This document shows positions 13,001 to 24,620 of a stretch of 64,000 nucleotides of DNA, in pieces. The notes beneath the pieces are model-generated. The model saw only the letters and a list, made by a program, of their open reading frames with translations, made no database searches and was not told where the DNA came from. The position numbers were made by a program, and so were the translations under genes. The DNA comes from Telopea speciosissima (lineage: Eukaryota; Streptophyta; Magnoliopsida; Proteales; Proteaceae), in contig NC_057926.1 in NCBI RefSeq assembly GCF_018873765.1, positions 51,813,878-51,877,877 of the forward strand, written 5' to 3'. Within the stretch, counting starts at the first letter, position 1. Each line of letters begins with the position of its first letter.

Positions 13001-14282
13001 CAACCTTTTATAAATGTGGAGAAAGATCAAAAGATGTCCACTTGATATTAATTAACAATATATTTTTCTGTTTATGTTCTGATTATTGATATGCTTAAGT
13101 GGTCCATGCTGATTAGATGAAGATTCTCCAAGTATTTTTTGCCCCCACCATGAGAATTAATGAGGAGTTTATGAGGATCTTTTAATAAAAAAATTACAAA
13201 GATGCCCCAGTCTTCAGAATTTTTTGAATCAATTTTTTAATTGATGTCTTAATTTATACCAGCTTAAAAGGGTAATGATGGAGAAAAGCTAGCCTTGTAT
13301 AATTACATTAAATTATGAACTAATTAATAAGTAATTAAAAAGAGAGTTTATTACAAGAGTGCATGGAAACAACCCTTGTGTGGATGTTTTGTCCTCTACA
13401 TGACATGCTGACTAAAAAGCCTAAAAATCATTTCCAACTTTATAAACTACAACATATTATGCAGATCTAAAGAGGAGACATTAGAGATAAGAAGAATATT
13501 CCATCAATTGGGATTTATAATTCTTTATGTATAAATCTTCCCTTTTTCATGATCTATACCTTTATCTTTAAATTCTTTCAGTTTTCTTTTCATCGGACAT
13601 GACATCCAATGCTTTATTGTTGCATTGGTAGATAGGAATATACACAAAGCTTTTAAGGGTTAATAGTGCCTTAAAATATTTAATCTACCAATTAAGCTAT
13701 CATAGTAGTATCCTTCACTACCTTTCTCCATTGCAAGCAAATCTCCTTTATTCACCTTCTTTGGAGTGTGTGGTACGTAGGACTTAAACAGTAAGAAAAC
13801 TAGAGATCTCTCTCTCTCCAGAAGGTTTTTTGAATAAAATCTGCCCTTATAAAAAGTCTCCAATGGGTTTCTTGAATCAAGTAAGACCCATATAGAGGGT
13901 TATGGTCTAGGATAATTAAGGGTATCCCCATATAATCATGGTTGGATTAAAGGAGCAAAGTGGTAGTGCCAAAGACTAGATTGGGCATGACCCACTAAGC
14001 CTTGTACCATATCAAGAGTTATCTTTCCCAACCATCTTACTGTAACTAGATTGACTGATCCACCTTATGGAAAACTCCTAGGCCATAAGAATTACCAAGA
14101 GCTTTGTGATAATTGATGAGAGAGAGAGAGAGAGAAGATACAAACACAATCTACTTTCTTTTTGTTGCCTATAACATAGACTCCACAACACTAACTTGTA
14201 TGCTTCATAATTCATATCATGTGGATGAATGTAGGGTAGGAGACCTATGGTCAATTAATCAATATAGATATAAAAAAACAAA
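10047..14282. other. Gene-poor stretch with LINE relic
   Basis: A GC-richer patch at 10260-10450, next to the BAP31-like promoter, is followed by AT-rich sequence. A LINE relic lies at 11997-12210 (separate entry). Other content is degenerate repeat sequence, including a patch at 12480-12670 resembling 38220-38400, and a GA run at 14116-14134. No gene is supported. Confidence 0.5.
11997..12210 (-). mobile_element. LINE 3' relic (RNase H tail plus poly-A)
   Basis: On the minus strand a decayed reading frame shows ENNSDADSLASKVLSVA, the C-terminal RNase H signature (N..AD.LA) seen in the better-preserved LINE ends of this window. It runs into a 3' tail of about 22 A (the T-run at 11998-12020). 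Only the last couple of hundred bases survive. Confidence 0.6.
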
Positions 14283-14438
14283 GGGAGAATGTTTTCTGTG
14301 TGGGATGTAGGGGCCAGAATGACCGCCATGCCCCCATGTATGGTAAAAATTCCGCCCCCTTTTGTGCCACAGCATGCACTCTCATTGGCTGGCGTGCCTG
14401 GCATGACCCCTGTGTCCCACCCAGAAAACAACGCCCCC
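14283..14438 (+). mobile_element. Divergent MITE of the GTTCTC family
   Basis: Starts GGGAGAATGTTTTCTGTGTG and ends CAGAAAACAACGCCCCC, matching the family ends. The core differs: it has CACTCTCATTGGCTGG, also seen near 18924-19086 and 62240-62380, which suggests a second subfamily. Flanks are A-rich, so the target duplication is uncertain. Confidence 0.65.
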
Positions 14439-15077
14439 AAATAAAAAAGGCTATTCGAAATTTATACTCTTTAAATTTCTATTTGATAGAAAACCCATCT
14501 CGGATGCTTAATGAGATGCATTTTGATAATTTAGCTGCGAAATAAGCATCTTAATCGATGATTTTGTTTTGGAATTAGTAGCACAAAACCATGGAAGTCA
14601 TCGTAAAATTTTGATTGAATCACATTGAATTAACAATGAGATTGAAGAACTACTGAAAAAGTAGGCTTAATTTATAAAAATCCTCCTCATAAGAACAAAC
14701 AAATAATAACATTTTGACTTCAAATTACCTAACTAAAACAGACATTCCACATTATATATCATCTGCACTTTCACAAAAGAATTTGCATTTTTGCTTTCTA
14801 CACAGTTTTAGGACAACTTTGTTAAGTGGGGGGTGGGGAGAATGTGGAATCTTAGGCTTCTCCTTTCTCCTCACAACTTTCTAAACTTTTGTCACTTGTA
14901 CCAAGGTAACTGCTTCCACTCATCCTTCCTTTCTTCTTCTCTTTATCAGTCTCCCTTTGAAAGGAAACACAAAAGAAACTCCAAAAAGATCAACAGAAAG
15001 AAATGTAGAAAAGCATGGAAGAAAAGTGAATCAAAAGAGCCACCGAAAGCCAAGTTACAGGAGCTTCCACTTAATTA
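14439..15077. other. 3' flank of the PDLP gene
   Basis: Intergenic sequence downstream of the minus-strand PDLP stop, probably including its 3' untranslated region. No other feature is supported. Confidence 0.4.
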
Positions 15078-17091
15078 TTATTTACCTCCACCTACACCAG
15101 AGAAAAGAAAAATTTAGAAATTAAAAAGATAAATAAGAAAAATTAAAAAAACAAATAATTATGTAGAAAGTAATTAAAGGGGTCATACTATTTCTCCTTT
15201 CAATGGCTCTGCTTATGAAAGAAACAAAAATTATGATCAGAGCAACCAAAGCCAACATTCCAATAATAATCGCGAGAGTCTTTGAAGTCTGATTTTGTTG
15301 AGAAGAAGAAGAAGAAGAACCTGTGGTTCACAATAAGAGAGTAAGAATTTTATGAAAATATTCTCTTGTCTTCAAGAAAAGATCAAAAAATTTCTCATCA
15401 ATAATTTTTCTTCTTTTGTTTTCCTTTTTTGCATGAGACGAGAAATATTGCTTTCTTTACATCAAAATCAATTCAAAAACCACACACAACTATAAGTCAT
15501 TTCAGTTTCTTTTTCTCAAAAACTAAGGTTTAATTAGCTTTATTCTTCAAACTAATTTCAACCAATTTTGGGACATAATCCTTTTCTTTAACTATCACAT
15601 CTTCATCAAACATTGGATTCTTCTCCCATTGTGTCACAATGAGAGAAAGTGATTAAACATGGAGGCCTTAGGTCCCTCATGAGATTGATAAAAAAATGGT
15701 TCACTCAGATCAAAAGGGTATATTTCAAAGTCTTCTCTACATAAAATTTAAATATTTCTTCACCTTTTGATTCAATATAATTAGAGGGATCCAATTTCTC
15801 TCTAAGTGAAGAAAAAATCTCTTCATCCATCACATCAGAGAAGATTTTTGGCTCAAATGAACTATAAACAATAGGAGGTGTTAGTTAATAATGAACTTAG
15901 AGTCCAATCATAGTATCACATCACGAATCTCTTCACCATGATGGGTTAAGAAAAACTTAATCCTAAATCAATATTAAGTGACTTCTCGGATACTCCATGT
16001 GAAACAATTTTCTCAGCCCTAGGATTTTGATCAAACGGCTCTCATGCTCTAAAGTTAGTTCATCATAAAACACTAATCATGTAACTCAATCAGACAAACA
16101 ATCCCTCCTGAAATTCCTAACCACCATGATCTCCTTGATCAAAACATATAAATTTAGTCAGGATTATAGGTTATTTATGTAAATTTAAAAATTTATAAAC
16201 ACACCCAATAACCCAGGGCGGCAGGGGTAAATTCAACAAGATGCAAGGAGATTTCTGTAAAATTTCTTGACGTTCAAATTCTTCTACCTATACTAATCAA
16301 GGATGCAAGAACTAAAACCAGAAACCACCATGAAGATATGATGATGTGTGAAACCCCTTACCGTTGCTCCCATGGGAATGATCTCCACCGGTGGAATACC
16401 TCACATAACACTTACCCAAGAACATATCACCGTACGCCGCTGCACCACACTCGCTCCGCAGCCGTCCGATCGCAGACGACAAGCAATCCTGACATTCGTT
16501 GGCACTCAGGTCACCCACACACTGAGCTACACCTTGTACTTCCCCAGACCCACCGACCCGGTATAACCCACCACCACTGGCCAGACCGTTCAACACCGCA
16601 TCCCTCTGGCTTATCAGGTCCGATTCATAACTGACCGGCGGTCCACACTTCTTCACGACAACCGTCTTGTCTTCCACACCCAAGAAAGATGTGTTATCAT
16701 ATTTGATGAAGCAGCCTTGCAACTGTACTGCGCCACCCGTAGAACTCGGACAGAGGATACCGAGTTGACTCACTGCTCGTTGAATACAGTTGGAACAATC
16801 GGGCATGGAGAGATCGCCTTGGCATTGGTAGAGACCGTAAACAACGTCTTGTTGGGTAGAGCCGGAGAAGGTTAGTTTGTTGAAAGAAGAGTAGGTGGCT
16901 GAGTTGACAAGCGAGGTGAGGAGCGAGTTGAGGTTGGACTCGTAAGCTGAGCCCGGAGAGTATGTGAGCTGAGAACAACCACCGTAGATGAAGGAATTGG
17001 TGTCTGCAGTTGATGGGTTTGGGAGAGATGAGAGGGAGAGGAAGAGAGTGAGGAGAAGGAACAAAGGAGGAAATCCATAAGCTCTGTACAT
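15078..17091 (-). CDS. Plasmodesmata-located protein (two DUF26 domains)
   Basis: A type I membrane receptor-like protein of the PDLP / cysteine-rich repeat secretory family. Family members sit at plasmodesmata and tune cell-to-cell movement, callose deposition and defence. The exons I infer are 17091-16362, 15320-15189 and 15091-15078, joined in phase to give 291 residues, a normal length. The parts in order are a signal peptide (about 1-29), a first Gnk2/DUF26 domain with the C-x8-C-x2-C motif at Cys90/99/102, a second at Cys191/200/203, a Ser/Gln-rich linker (245-258), one membrane span (259-279, LAIIIGMLALVALIIIFVSF) and a 12-residue cytosolic tail, SRAIERRNSGGK. The terminal GGK is common in PDLPs and supports the tiny third exon. 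Borders are G|GTAAGG, CCACAG|G, A|GTATGA and GTGTAG|G. There is no kinase domain, so it is not a CRK. The exact PDLP number cannot be assigned. Confidence 0.93.
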
Positions 17092-18923
17092 GGCTCTCTG
17101 CTTTGCTTTGCTTTCTCTGCTAATTCTTTGTCGAATGACTTGAGGGGGGATTTAAGTGAGAGATGAGAGAGACTATGGACCGTTTGATGGTGGGAGATAT
17201 TATCCCTGAGACATTCTCTGAGTGAGATTTAAGAAAGGACTTCTGCTTCTGGTACTGGTACCGTCTGATCAAGTGGTTCCCACCCACAAGATTTTCTGGG
17301 CCAGAAATTGGTCAGGTTTCTGGTTTGATTAAAGACCAACTCCGGGTTTTCCGTTTGATACTAAGTAGGAAAGTTTCTGGAGCTGAAAGGAAACCAATCA
17401 TTTAGTACTAATGAGGGTTAAAAGTGCGTGACAGGATTAGGTAATCCTGGAACCGTGTAACATGTGTTTGGGTCAAAGTCTATCGAACTTGGACTTTTCT
17501 CGCCAAAACAAACCGGTGGTTTTTTTAATAAATCCCACTATTCGGGTCATATTATGCGAACTGGTTCGACCAGCTGGTCCAATCCAGATTCGACATTACA
17601 TGCATCATAATGCCTTGTCCCAAGTAAGGTTTTAGTAATCGGTATCGGTATCAGCCGATACTGATCCGGATCGGTCTGTATCGGTTTGAATCGATCAAGT
17701 TTACCCTTATTTTCTTAAAAAAAAAAAAGATTTTTTTAAACATCTTTATCCTTGTTCGTATTAATCCATTAATACAGGATCAATCAAGAATCAATATCAA
17801 TCTCCATCAATACCATTACAAATCGATCGGTTCGATAACAATTCCTCAAACCATGGTCACATGAGCAACAAAGACAGGACTATCTATATCAATCATAGAC
17901 ACATTGAAAAGATAAGTCAGTACAAGGGAGAAGAGAAAGCTTGGTAAAAGATTGAGCTCTTCTTTTCCCTCGTACTTTCTCTTTTTTCCATTTTTGTTTT
18001 AAGAGTGAAGAAAGAGATAATGTTTCAGAAGGGAATTAAGGATTCTGAGGTTTTTGATGATTTTTTTTTCTTCTTCTAGTTGCTTTTTAGTGTTTTTCAT
18101 TTTCTTAGATTGTCAATTCCTTTACATTTCTTTACACACAAATCTAGACAAAAGACAGCTATTTCCACCCCCAATGATGGAGTTGCCATGTTCACCTCAC
18201 ATATATGATTTGGAATCAAATGGGCCGAGCCAACCCCAAAGTCTTTCAATTTCAGGTCACACCTGACCAGACTTGGTTCATTTAGCATTTGATACATGCA
18301 GGCCAGGTAGACCGTAGCTAAAGCTTAAGAACCGGATTGGACCATCCAAGCAAACCAAGATAGATCGGACACTGTCCTTTTATATTGACATCATACACGT
18401 TTGAAAGAAGAGAAAAGTTTCGGTGGATGTTGATTTGTATGTAAGAGATCCACATCATTAAATAAGGAGAGAGAATGAGAGAGCTTCAGAAAAGGGTGCA
18501 TATCGCATTTGTTAAAAAAATGATCTATTTTACACAATATATAAGGTGGATTGGACCAAATGGTCACAACTATAGGTTATGTGGGTCCAGATTAGGTGAT
18601 CTAAAATTGACCATTTGAAAGAAAATTATGAAACAATGATTTTCGGTTTTGTATATCCCCTTAAAACAAAACCATATAAGGTTAACTCTTAATTCTTATT
18701 TAATTTGACATATAATTAACAGTGAATGATAAGTCCATTTTTATTGACCAGCAAGTCCTTCCATTTTGTCCATTGTGTAATAGAAAATTATGGAGAGTTT
18801 TGTTTTGTTATGTTGTGGTTTCTTAATTCTAAGGAGCTCTAGTTTGGTCACTATCGTAAACTGCTTAAAAGTTTTATAGGAATAGAATCTTAAGTTGACA
18901 GTAAACAAGACAATTTAATTTAT
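17092..18923. other. 5' flank of PDLP and intergenic repeats
   Basis: Promoter and 5' leader of the PDLP gene lie just above 17091; no TATA box was chosen. At 17636-17830 is a decayed copy of a repeat rich in ATCGGTATCGG, also seen at 20940-21060, 26070-26250 and 40815-41060. No gene is supported. Confidence 0.45.
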
Positions 18924-19086
18924 GGAGAAATGGAGAAAAGTTCTGAGAGAGAGAGAGAGAGAGCCGCCCACAATCAGACACACAGGGGGGATCGAAATGA
19001 CTGCCCCACCCCCAATGTGTCAACTCACATTTTCATTGGCCCCGTACTCAAAGGGCCACACACCCCCACACAGAGAACATCAGCCC
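18924..19086 (+). mobile_element. MITE, GTTCTC-related subfamily
   Basis: Bounded by TTAATTTAT (18915-18923) and TTAATTCAT (19087-19095), a 9-bp duplication with one change. The right end CACAGAGAACATCAGCCC is typical of the family. The left end holds a GA-repeat expansion. The core TTTTCATTGGCC resembles the elements at 14283 and 62240. Confidence 0.7.
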
Positions 19087-19785
19087 TTAATTCATTTATT
19101 CAAGAGAAATGTTTAACTGCAATGAATTTCTCCCATATATTGAAGAAGTAGAAATAAAGAATAAAAAAAAAAGGTCCCAATAACTGATTGATCAAATCTC
19201 TTCTCCCATGTAGTGAAGGAGCTGTCCAGCTTTTGTTTTTAGTTTGAAAGAACAAGAGGGCTCACTTTGGACCATTACTATCTAAGAATATATTTCACCT
19301 AACTTGATAATTGAGGTGGGAATCTTAACAATTAAACTCATTCAAACTCAAACTCAAACTCAAGGGCATTCATATTTTAAGATTTTGATGAAAGAATCTT
19401 TATGTTTAGAAAAAACCCAACTCATCATTCCATATATACATATATGAAAATAGTAACAAATGGAATTCCATCTTCCCCACCCCAAAACACACACCTTCTC
19501 TTATATGTACCCTTATTAGAATTCATTCCATCCCATTTGGCTTTAATGTAATGCAATTAGAATTTCTAAGTTTTGGTTGGTGGAAGGTCATACTACCAGA
19601 ATTTAAATCAAGCTGAATGATGAAGAAAGATTCATGTAGCTGATCCCATTTAGTTGAGATAATTAATAATAGTTTAATAGAATTGAGGTTGGAGAATTTA
19701 CTATTTGGGAAATTTATGCGTGAAGGTTTAGTTTTCGCCCTCCTTCCTCGCCTTCTTATGTGTCATTTTGAATGTGTTTTTCGTC

Positions 19786-19816
<31 letters not shown>

Positions 19817-21193
19817 TAAGCAACCACTAAGGGACATACAAGAGACGTATAGAAGGGGCAAAAATGGGGACCAAGAAGACCACACACCTTGTAAAGCAGG
19901 AAACTAATACTTAATTGATGATACATATGCCAAGCATCAGTGCATTGAGAGGAATTGATATATCTATTGACAACAACCATCAGGCAAGCTCTTAAGCGAG
20001 CATTAATTCCATTGCCTTTTTCACATATTCATATTTTTGGCTTCTTTCATTGACTTTAGGGTTTTACTAGCATAATGAGAAGATTGACAGAAGAGCATTA
20101 TGACTCTGATACGAACAAATCTTGGGGCATCATGATTTTTGTTAATTAGAGATAGTAAAATAAAAATTATTTTTGAGACAACTGATTTGGTTACTATAAG
20201 ACTCCTTTGTCAAGAATCTCGTGATGTTAGGGTATTCGTTAATATTATTTTTCTGTGGCACTTTTATGCCCTTTTATTATAATCCAATCCTACCATTTTA
20301 CATTTCTACTAAAAAAATTTGATTGTTTTTTTTTTTGATGAATAATATGTAATTTTTAATAATGACATAATTACAAGTCACTTTAAAATTATTTTATTTT
20401 TATATTAAATTCTTTTGAGGATAAGAAAAAGGCAATAAAAAAAGATTACAATTTCCCACCTCACCATTTACATGCAAATATAATAATAAAAAACTTCATG
20501 TAAAAACGTGAGCCATGCTTTGACCTCTTTCTCTCTCTCCATCAACCATTGCTTGGGTGGGGGAGGGGTTGATGGGGACTTGTTTAATTTAATTTGGTTT
20601 GTCATATAGTTTTATCCATCATGGAGGAGGTCCAATCCATGGTTGTTGTTCCCACATAAAGCAATATAAGAGGAAAGAGATGGAAGAGGTAAGGGGTCTC
20701 ATTCAATAATGTAAAGTCATTTTTAACAAAATTATTTTTAAGTTATACGTACAATTGGGGTTTGTCTATATACTTTTAGATGCTTCGTTGCCCACGCGGA
20801 CCTTCTCATGTAATACCCGACCAACCCCATTCTCATTTTGTTTTTCCAAGCTTAGATGGTGGCTTCCCAACCCCTTTCCTCCAAAACTTCAATTTAAAAT
20901 ATTCATGAATTTCCTTAAAGAATGAGTTTTTTGACCATTTTACTCTTTATCCGTACTGTGCTATCGATACAGTATCGGCATAGTATTGATATCAATGACT
21001 AGTAAAATCAGTACGTATCGCTCAATATAGACGATACAATACCGATATTTAGAACCATGAGTAGAATGTTAGAAGATGTTATTTGTACGAGGGTCAACCT
21101 CGACTCAGACCATTTCCATGAAATTGAGAAAAATATTTCACCTTTGTCACGATGGTGACTTGTCATTCCATTAATTCCATTAATTTGCAGGAA

Positions 21194-21235
<42 letters not shown>

Positions 21236-21917
21236 ATGTAGTTCTACCACGGGGTCAATCTTGACTCGGACCATTTCCTCTTGACTTCGTGGGGGAATGG
21301 TTTCTATCATTTCAATTTCCTTAGGCCCCGTTTGTTCGTTTGACAGATAAAAAAGGTTGAGACACTTGTGAGGGTGGATCCCACATGTTGTGGATTGGAT
21401 TGATGTGTGGTTTGACAAAGAAAGGAAATGAAATAAATCATTTGGGATTGGTGTGTGGTTTGTATGATTACATTTTCATAAAAAATAAAAAAAAGTTACG
21501 TTGTGTGCATTGGATGCGTGGGTTTAATCACACATATGGTGTGTGTTGTGTATATCTACCATTCCATTGTCCTAAAAGTCGGTTAACCTTATGGGATTTA
21601 GTGTATGGTTTGTATGATTACAATTTTGAAAGTAAATGGGGTGGGAAAAAGAGGAGTGTCATCTCACCAGACAAAAATAAATGCATTTAATGAACTTGTC
21701 CCACTTGTTCTAACCAAATAGTCACATTTGTGGTAATTTGTGGGAAACAAGTACAAGTTTTTCACTTTTCTCCATTAAACAAACATAACCTTAAAGATAA
21801 AGATATAGGCTTAAAACACTAGTGAGTTTGTATTATAAATAGTATCAGGCAACAGGCATAGACTTGTCTGAAAATTATGTATCACATGTTAAGTTACAAT
21901 TTACAATAATAAAAGAA
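19087..21917. other. Intergenic stretch with simple repeats
   Basis: Contains a T-run then (GT)n at 19786-19820, a GA run of about 40 nt at 21190-21231, and the ATCGGTATCGG-type repeat near 20940-21060. A putative MITE lies at about 21322-21795: its ends TTAGGCCCCGTTTGTT and the complement of AACAAACATAACCTTAA are roughly inverted, and inside it a GTGTGGTTTG-type motif recurs three times. No coding gene is supported. Confidence 0.45.
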
Positions 21918-22059
21918 GGGAGAATGTTTTCTGTGCCAGGGGTGCAATCTGCGCGTGCCCAGACACATGGGGGTGGGCGAAATGACCATCCTACTCCCCT
22001 GAATGGCAGGCCCATGTGTTTGGGAGTAGGCTGCGCTGCGGCACAGAGAACATAAGCCC
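21918..22059 (+). mobile_element. MITE, GTTCTC family, copy with exact duplication
   Basis: Starts GGGAGAATGTTTTCTGTGCC and ends CGGCACAGAGAACATAAGCCC. The flanks are identical 9-mers, ATAAAAGAA, at 21909-21917 and 22060-22068. The two arms include ACACATGGG and CCCATGTGTTTGGG and would fold into a long hairpin. The exact duplication suggests a fairly recent insertion. Confidence 0.88.
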
Positions 22060-22926
22060 ATAAAAGAAATATAACTTTTAGTAACAATCACGCATCAAGT
22101 AAAATTGTAAGTATGGAGATCCTCTTCTCATATCAAGTATGCAAAACTGTTCTCTTGTATCACAACTAACTCTAGTGAAGTTGAATCATATATGAATACT
22201 CTTCTTAAGGTTTTTGAATGCCCCAAATTTGTGCAGATCGGGTTGACCATACAAATACAAGTACAGATATAAATACATGTTTCTATTTATAGTTTATAGA
22301 TACAGAAATGCATGTACACATATAGGTGTATCTGTATAAGTACATGTATACATACATAGTGTCTCTATGTATACATATACAATTATACATGTATAAGTGT
22401 GGTGTTTGAAAAAGCACCCCGAACACAATCCAACACATGAGAGAAGGGAGATACCCTTATAAGTCTACTTATAAGCTAGTCATTCCACTTGTTAGAAACC
22501 AATGTGGGACTATTCTTGAAAGGGTTCCTTACCTTTAAAATCCAACAGTTTGTTAGATTGCTGGTTATCTTTTTAAGATGATCAGCAATGTGTAGGCTAT
22601 TGAGATTCAAGCACTTGAGATACTGATAAAGGGTGCATATGAATTTAAATCGAAGGCATGGGAAGTTCCTGATAATATTCATGAGTTGCAGGAAGTTTCT
22701 CAATATGAAACAATTACATTTCTCATTGTGGCCAACCCTGTCAATTTATTTTTATTACAATTCTAATTCCTAAAAGGAGTAAGGGGTAGAGCATTCTATG
22801 ATCTACATGAGATATGGGTGGCAAAAGGGCGGCCTGGCCTGCTAGGCCCAATATAACCCAGTGTTTGGGCAGGCCTGAATCAAATATCATTAATTAAAGT
22901 CCAACCCAATTGCCACAAAATCTAGC
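22060..22926. other. Intergenic, with TACATGTATA-type simple repeat
   Basis: A purine/pyrimidine-alternating, TACA/TATA-rich patch at about 22240-22400 is the only structure seen. No gene is supported. Confidence 0.4.
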
Positions 22927-23337
22927 TAGGGGTGCAACCAGCCAGGTTGGGTTTGGGCTGGGTTTTCTAAAACCCCAGCTCAACCTTAGGTCACCTTAAC
23001 CAGCCAGGTTGGGTTTGCGCTGGCCATTGTGAGCGTACCCGCAAACATCACCTTGGGGCGAAATTTCTACCTTTCATTGGGGCAGCATGATATTTTCGCA
23101 CGCTTCTTTGTCTAAGCGCTGGAGCCTCGCGGCATTCTTTATCCCTATTTATATATACAAGGCCAAGCAAAGTGGATTGGGTTGGGCTCAGATTGAGGCC
23201 TCAATCCAAGCCCAGCCTGACCCTGCCCTGGGCCTGAAAATCTCAGTCCTGGCCCATCTAGCGGGCTGAAAAGCCCAACCCAGGCTATGTTCGGCTCAGG
23301 GCGGGCTTGGTCTTACCGGGCCAAACTTGCACCCCTA
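22927..23337. mobile_element. hAT-like non-autonomous element
   Basis: Terminal inverted repeats TAGGGGTGCAA and TTGCACCCCTA bound a 411-bp segment rich in CCAGGTTGGGTT and GGGCTGAAAAGCCC tracts, typical of hAT-derived MITEs in plants. The 8-bp flanks AATCTAGC and AGTCTAAA agree at only five positions, so it is old. The middle (about 23028-23150) is GC-richer and unlike the arms, and I do not recognise it. Confidence 0.6.
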
Positions 23338-24620
23338 AGTCTAAATTCTGGGTGCAAGAATTTTCCTGCATCAATTGGAGGCTTTTTAGGCTCTTATGAT
23401 GGTATATGCTGGAAAGAAACATTGAATCACGAACTACAGAAGCCTGGGCTGATTGTAAATGCATTTTGAAGGCTCCCTTTACTTGGAATTATGTGACTTT
23501 GCCACTGGGTGGAAGGGAACTCTGAAGTGATTGTCTCTTCTCTTTCTAAAAGCTTTACTTCTGGACTTGTTACTGTTCCTTGGTATATCAAGACAATCGT
23601 TAGTGACTCTGTGTTTAGCTTATAGGGAAGTTAATTTGGCTGCTCAGAACATGATTGCAGTAAGCAGGCAACCTAGCTTTCTGAGGTGGGTTTGGTTTTC
23701 TTCTTCCAATTTACTCTATTTCATGTTAGTGATCTGTTTTGTTCCTAGATTTTCAAGGGGATTCTCTCCAAGATCTAAACATCTTTCACGTAGACCACCG
23801 AGCAAACACCTTAGAAGCACATATATTTGGTTGTGTTTGAAATAGACTTCCATGGATTGTTGTCTGTTGTTGCTGATTCTAACAGGGACTACAAATTGAA
23901 ATACAAGAAGGCTTCATGAAAGTGAGGTAAGGTTTAATTGGGATTGGATCTTTGAGTGACTGTTGTGTTGCTTCCTGCTCAGAAGTAAACACTGATGATC
24001 TATAGAAGATTACGATCAAAGGTGACCGATTAGTGACATTTTATTTTTATTAGTTTATGTTTTCTTGCCAAATGGCAGAATAGGATGGATATGATGGGTC
24101 CTTGTGATAGACGACTGGACATAGGACATTTGATGTCTTCATATACTAGTTAGCCACTTAGCCCCTCCAACTAATAGTTCGAGCTTTTGGGTTGAAATCT
24201 AGCACATCCAGAGGTGCTCTGCAATGTAGAGTCAGTGCAAGTATAAACAATTTATGAGATGATTTTGAAACAGCTAGTATTTTTAGCAATATCTTGAGGC
24301 TTATTGACCATTGTACACTGTAGATATTAGTAGTTCATGTCTACTATTACTAATGCTGCTGCTACTACTACTGCTACTACTACTACACTCATTCAACTCT
24401 GTTTCCTCCAAACTTTCCAAGTAAAATACAGCATAAGTACATGTGTAAGAAACTACACAAATTTCTACAAACAATCTGCTCTTTCAGGAGAAAGGTACAC
24501 GAATAATTCCAATAAGAAATGTTTCCTTTTTTTTTTCCTTCAACTTTACACACATTAATTGAGAGTACTAACAAGCATAAAATGAATCATTGTAGTACTA
24601 AATCTTGTCATTTTAGTCAA
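23338..24620. other. 3' flank of the caleosin gene
   Basis: No supported gene. A (CTA)n-type microsatellite lies at 24340-24386. The open frame at 23531-23845 shows no convincing domain. Confidence 0.4.

Noticed and set aside
23531-23845. LINE RNase H remnant
   Set aside because: A few residues (REVNLAAQNM) hint at it, but the acidic motif and frame continuity are not convincing.
24337-24558. Thr/Ala-rich frame
   Set aside because: It is read from a CTA/CTG microsatellite downstream of the caleosin gene.
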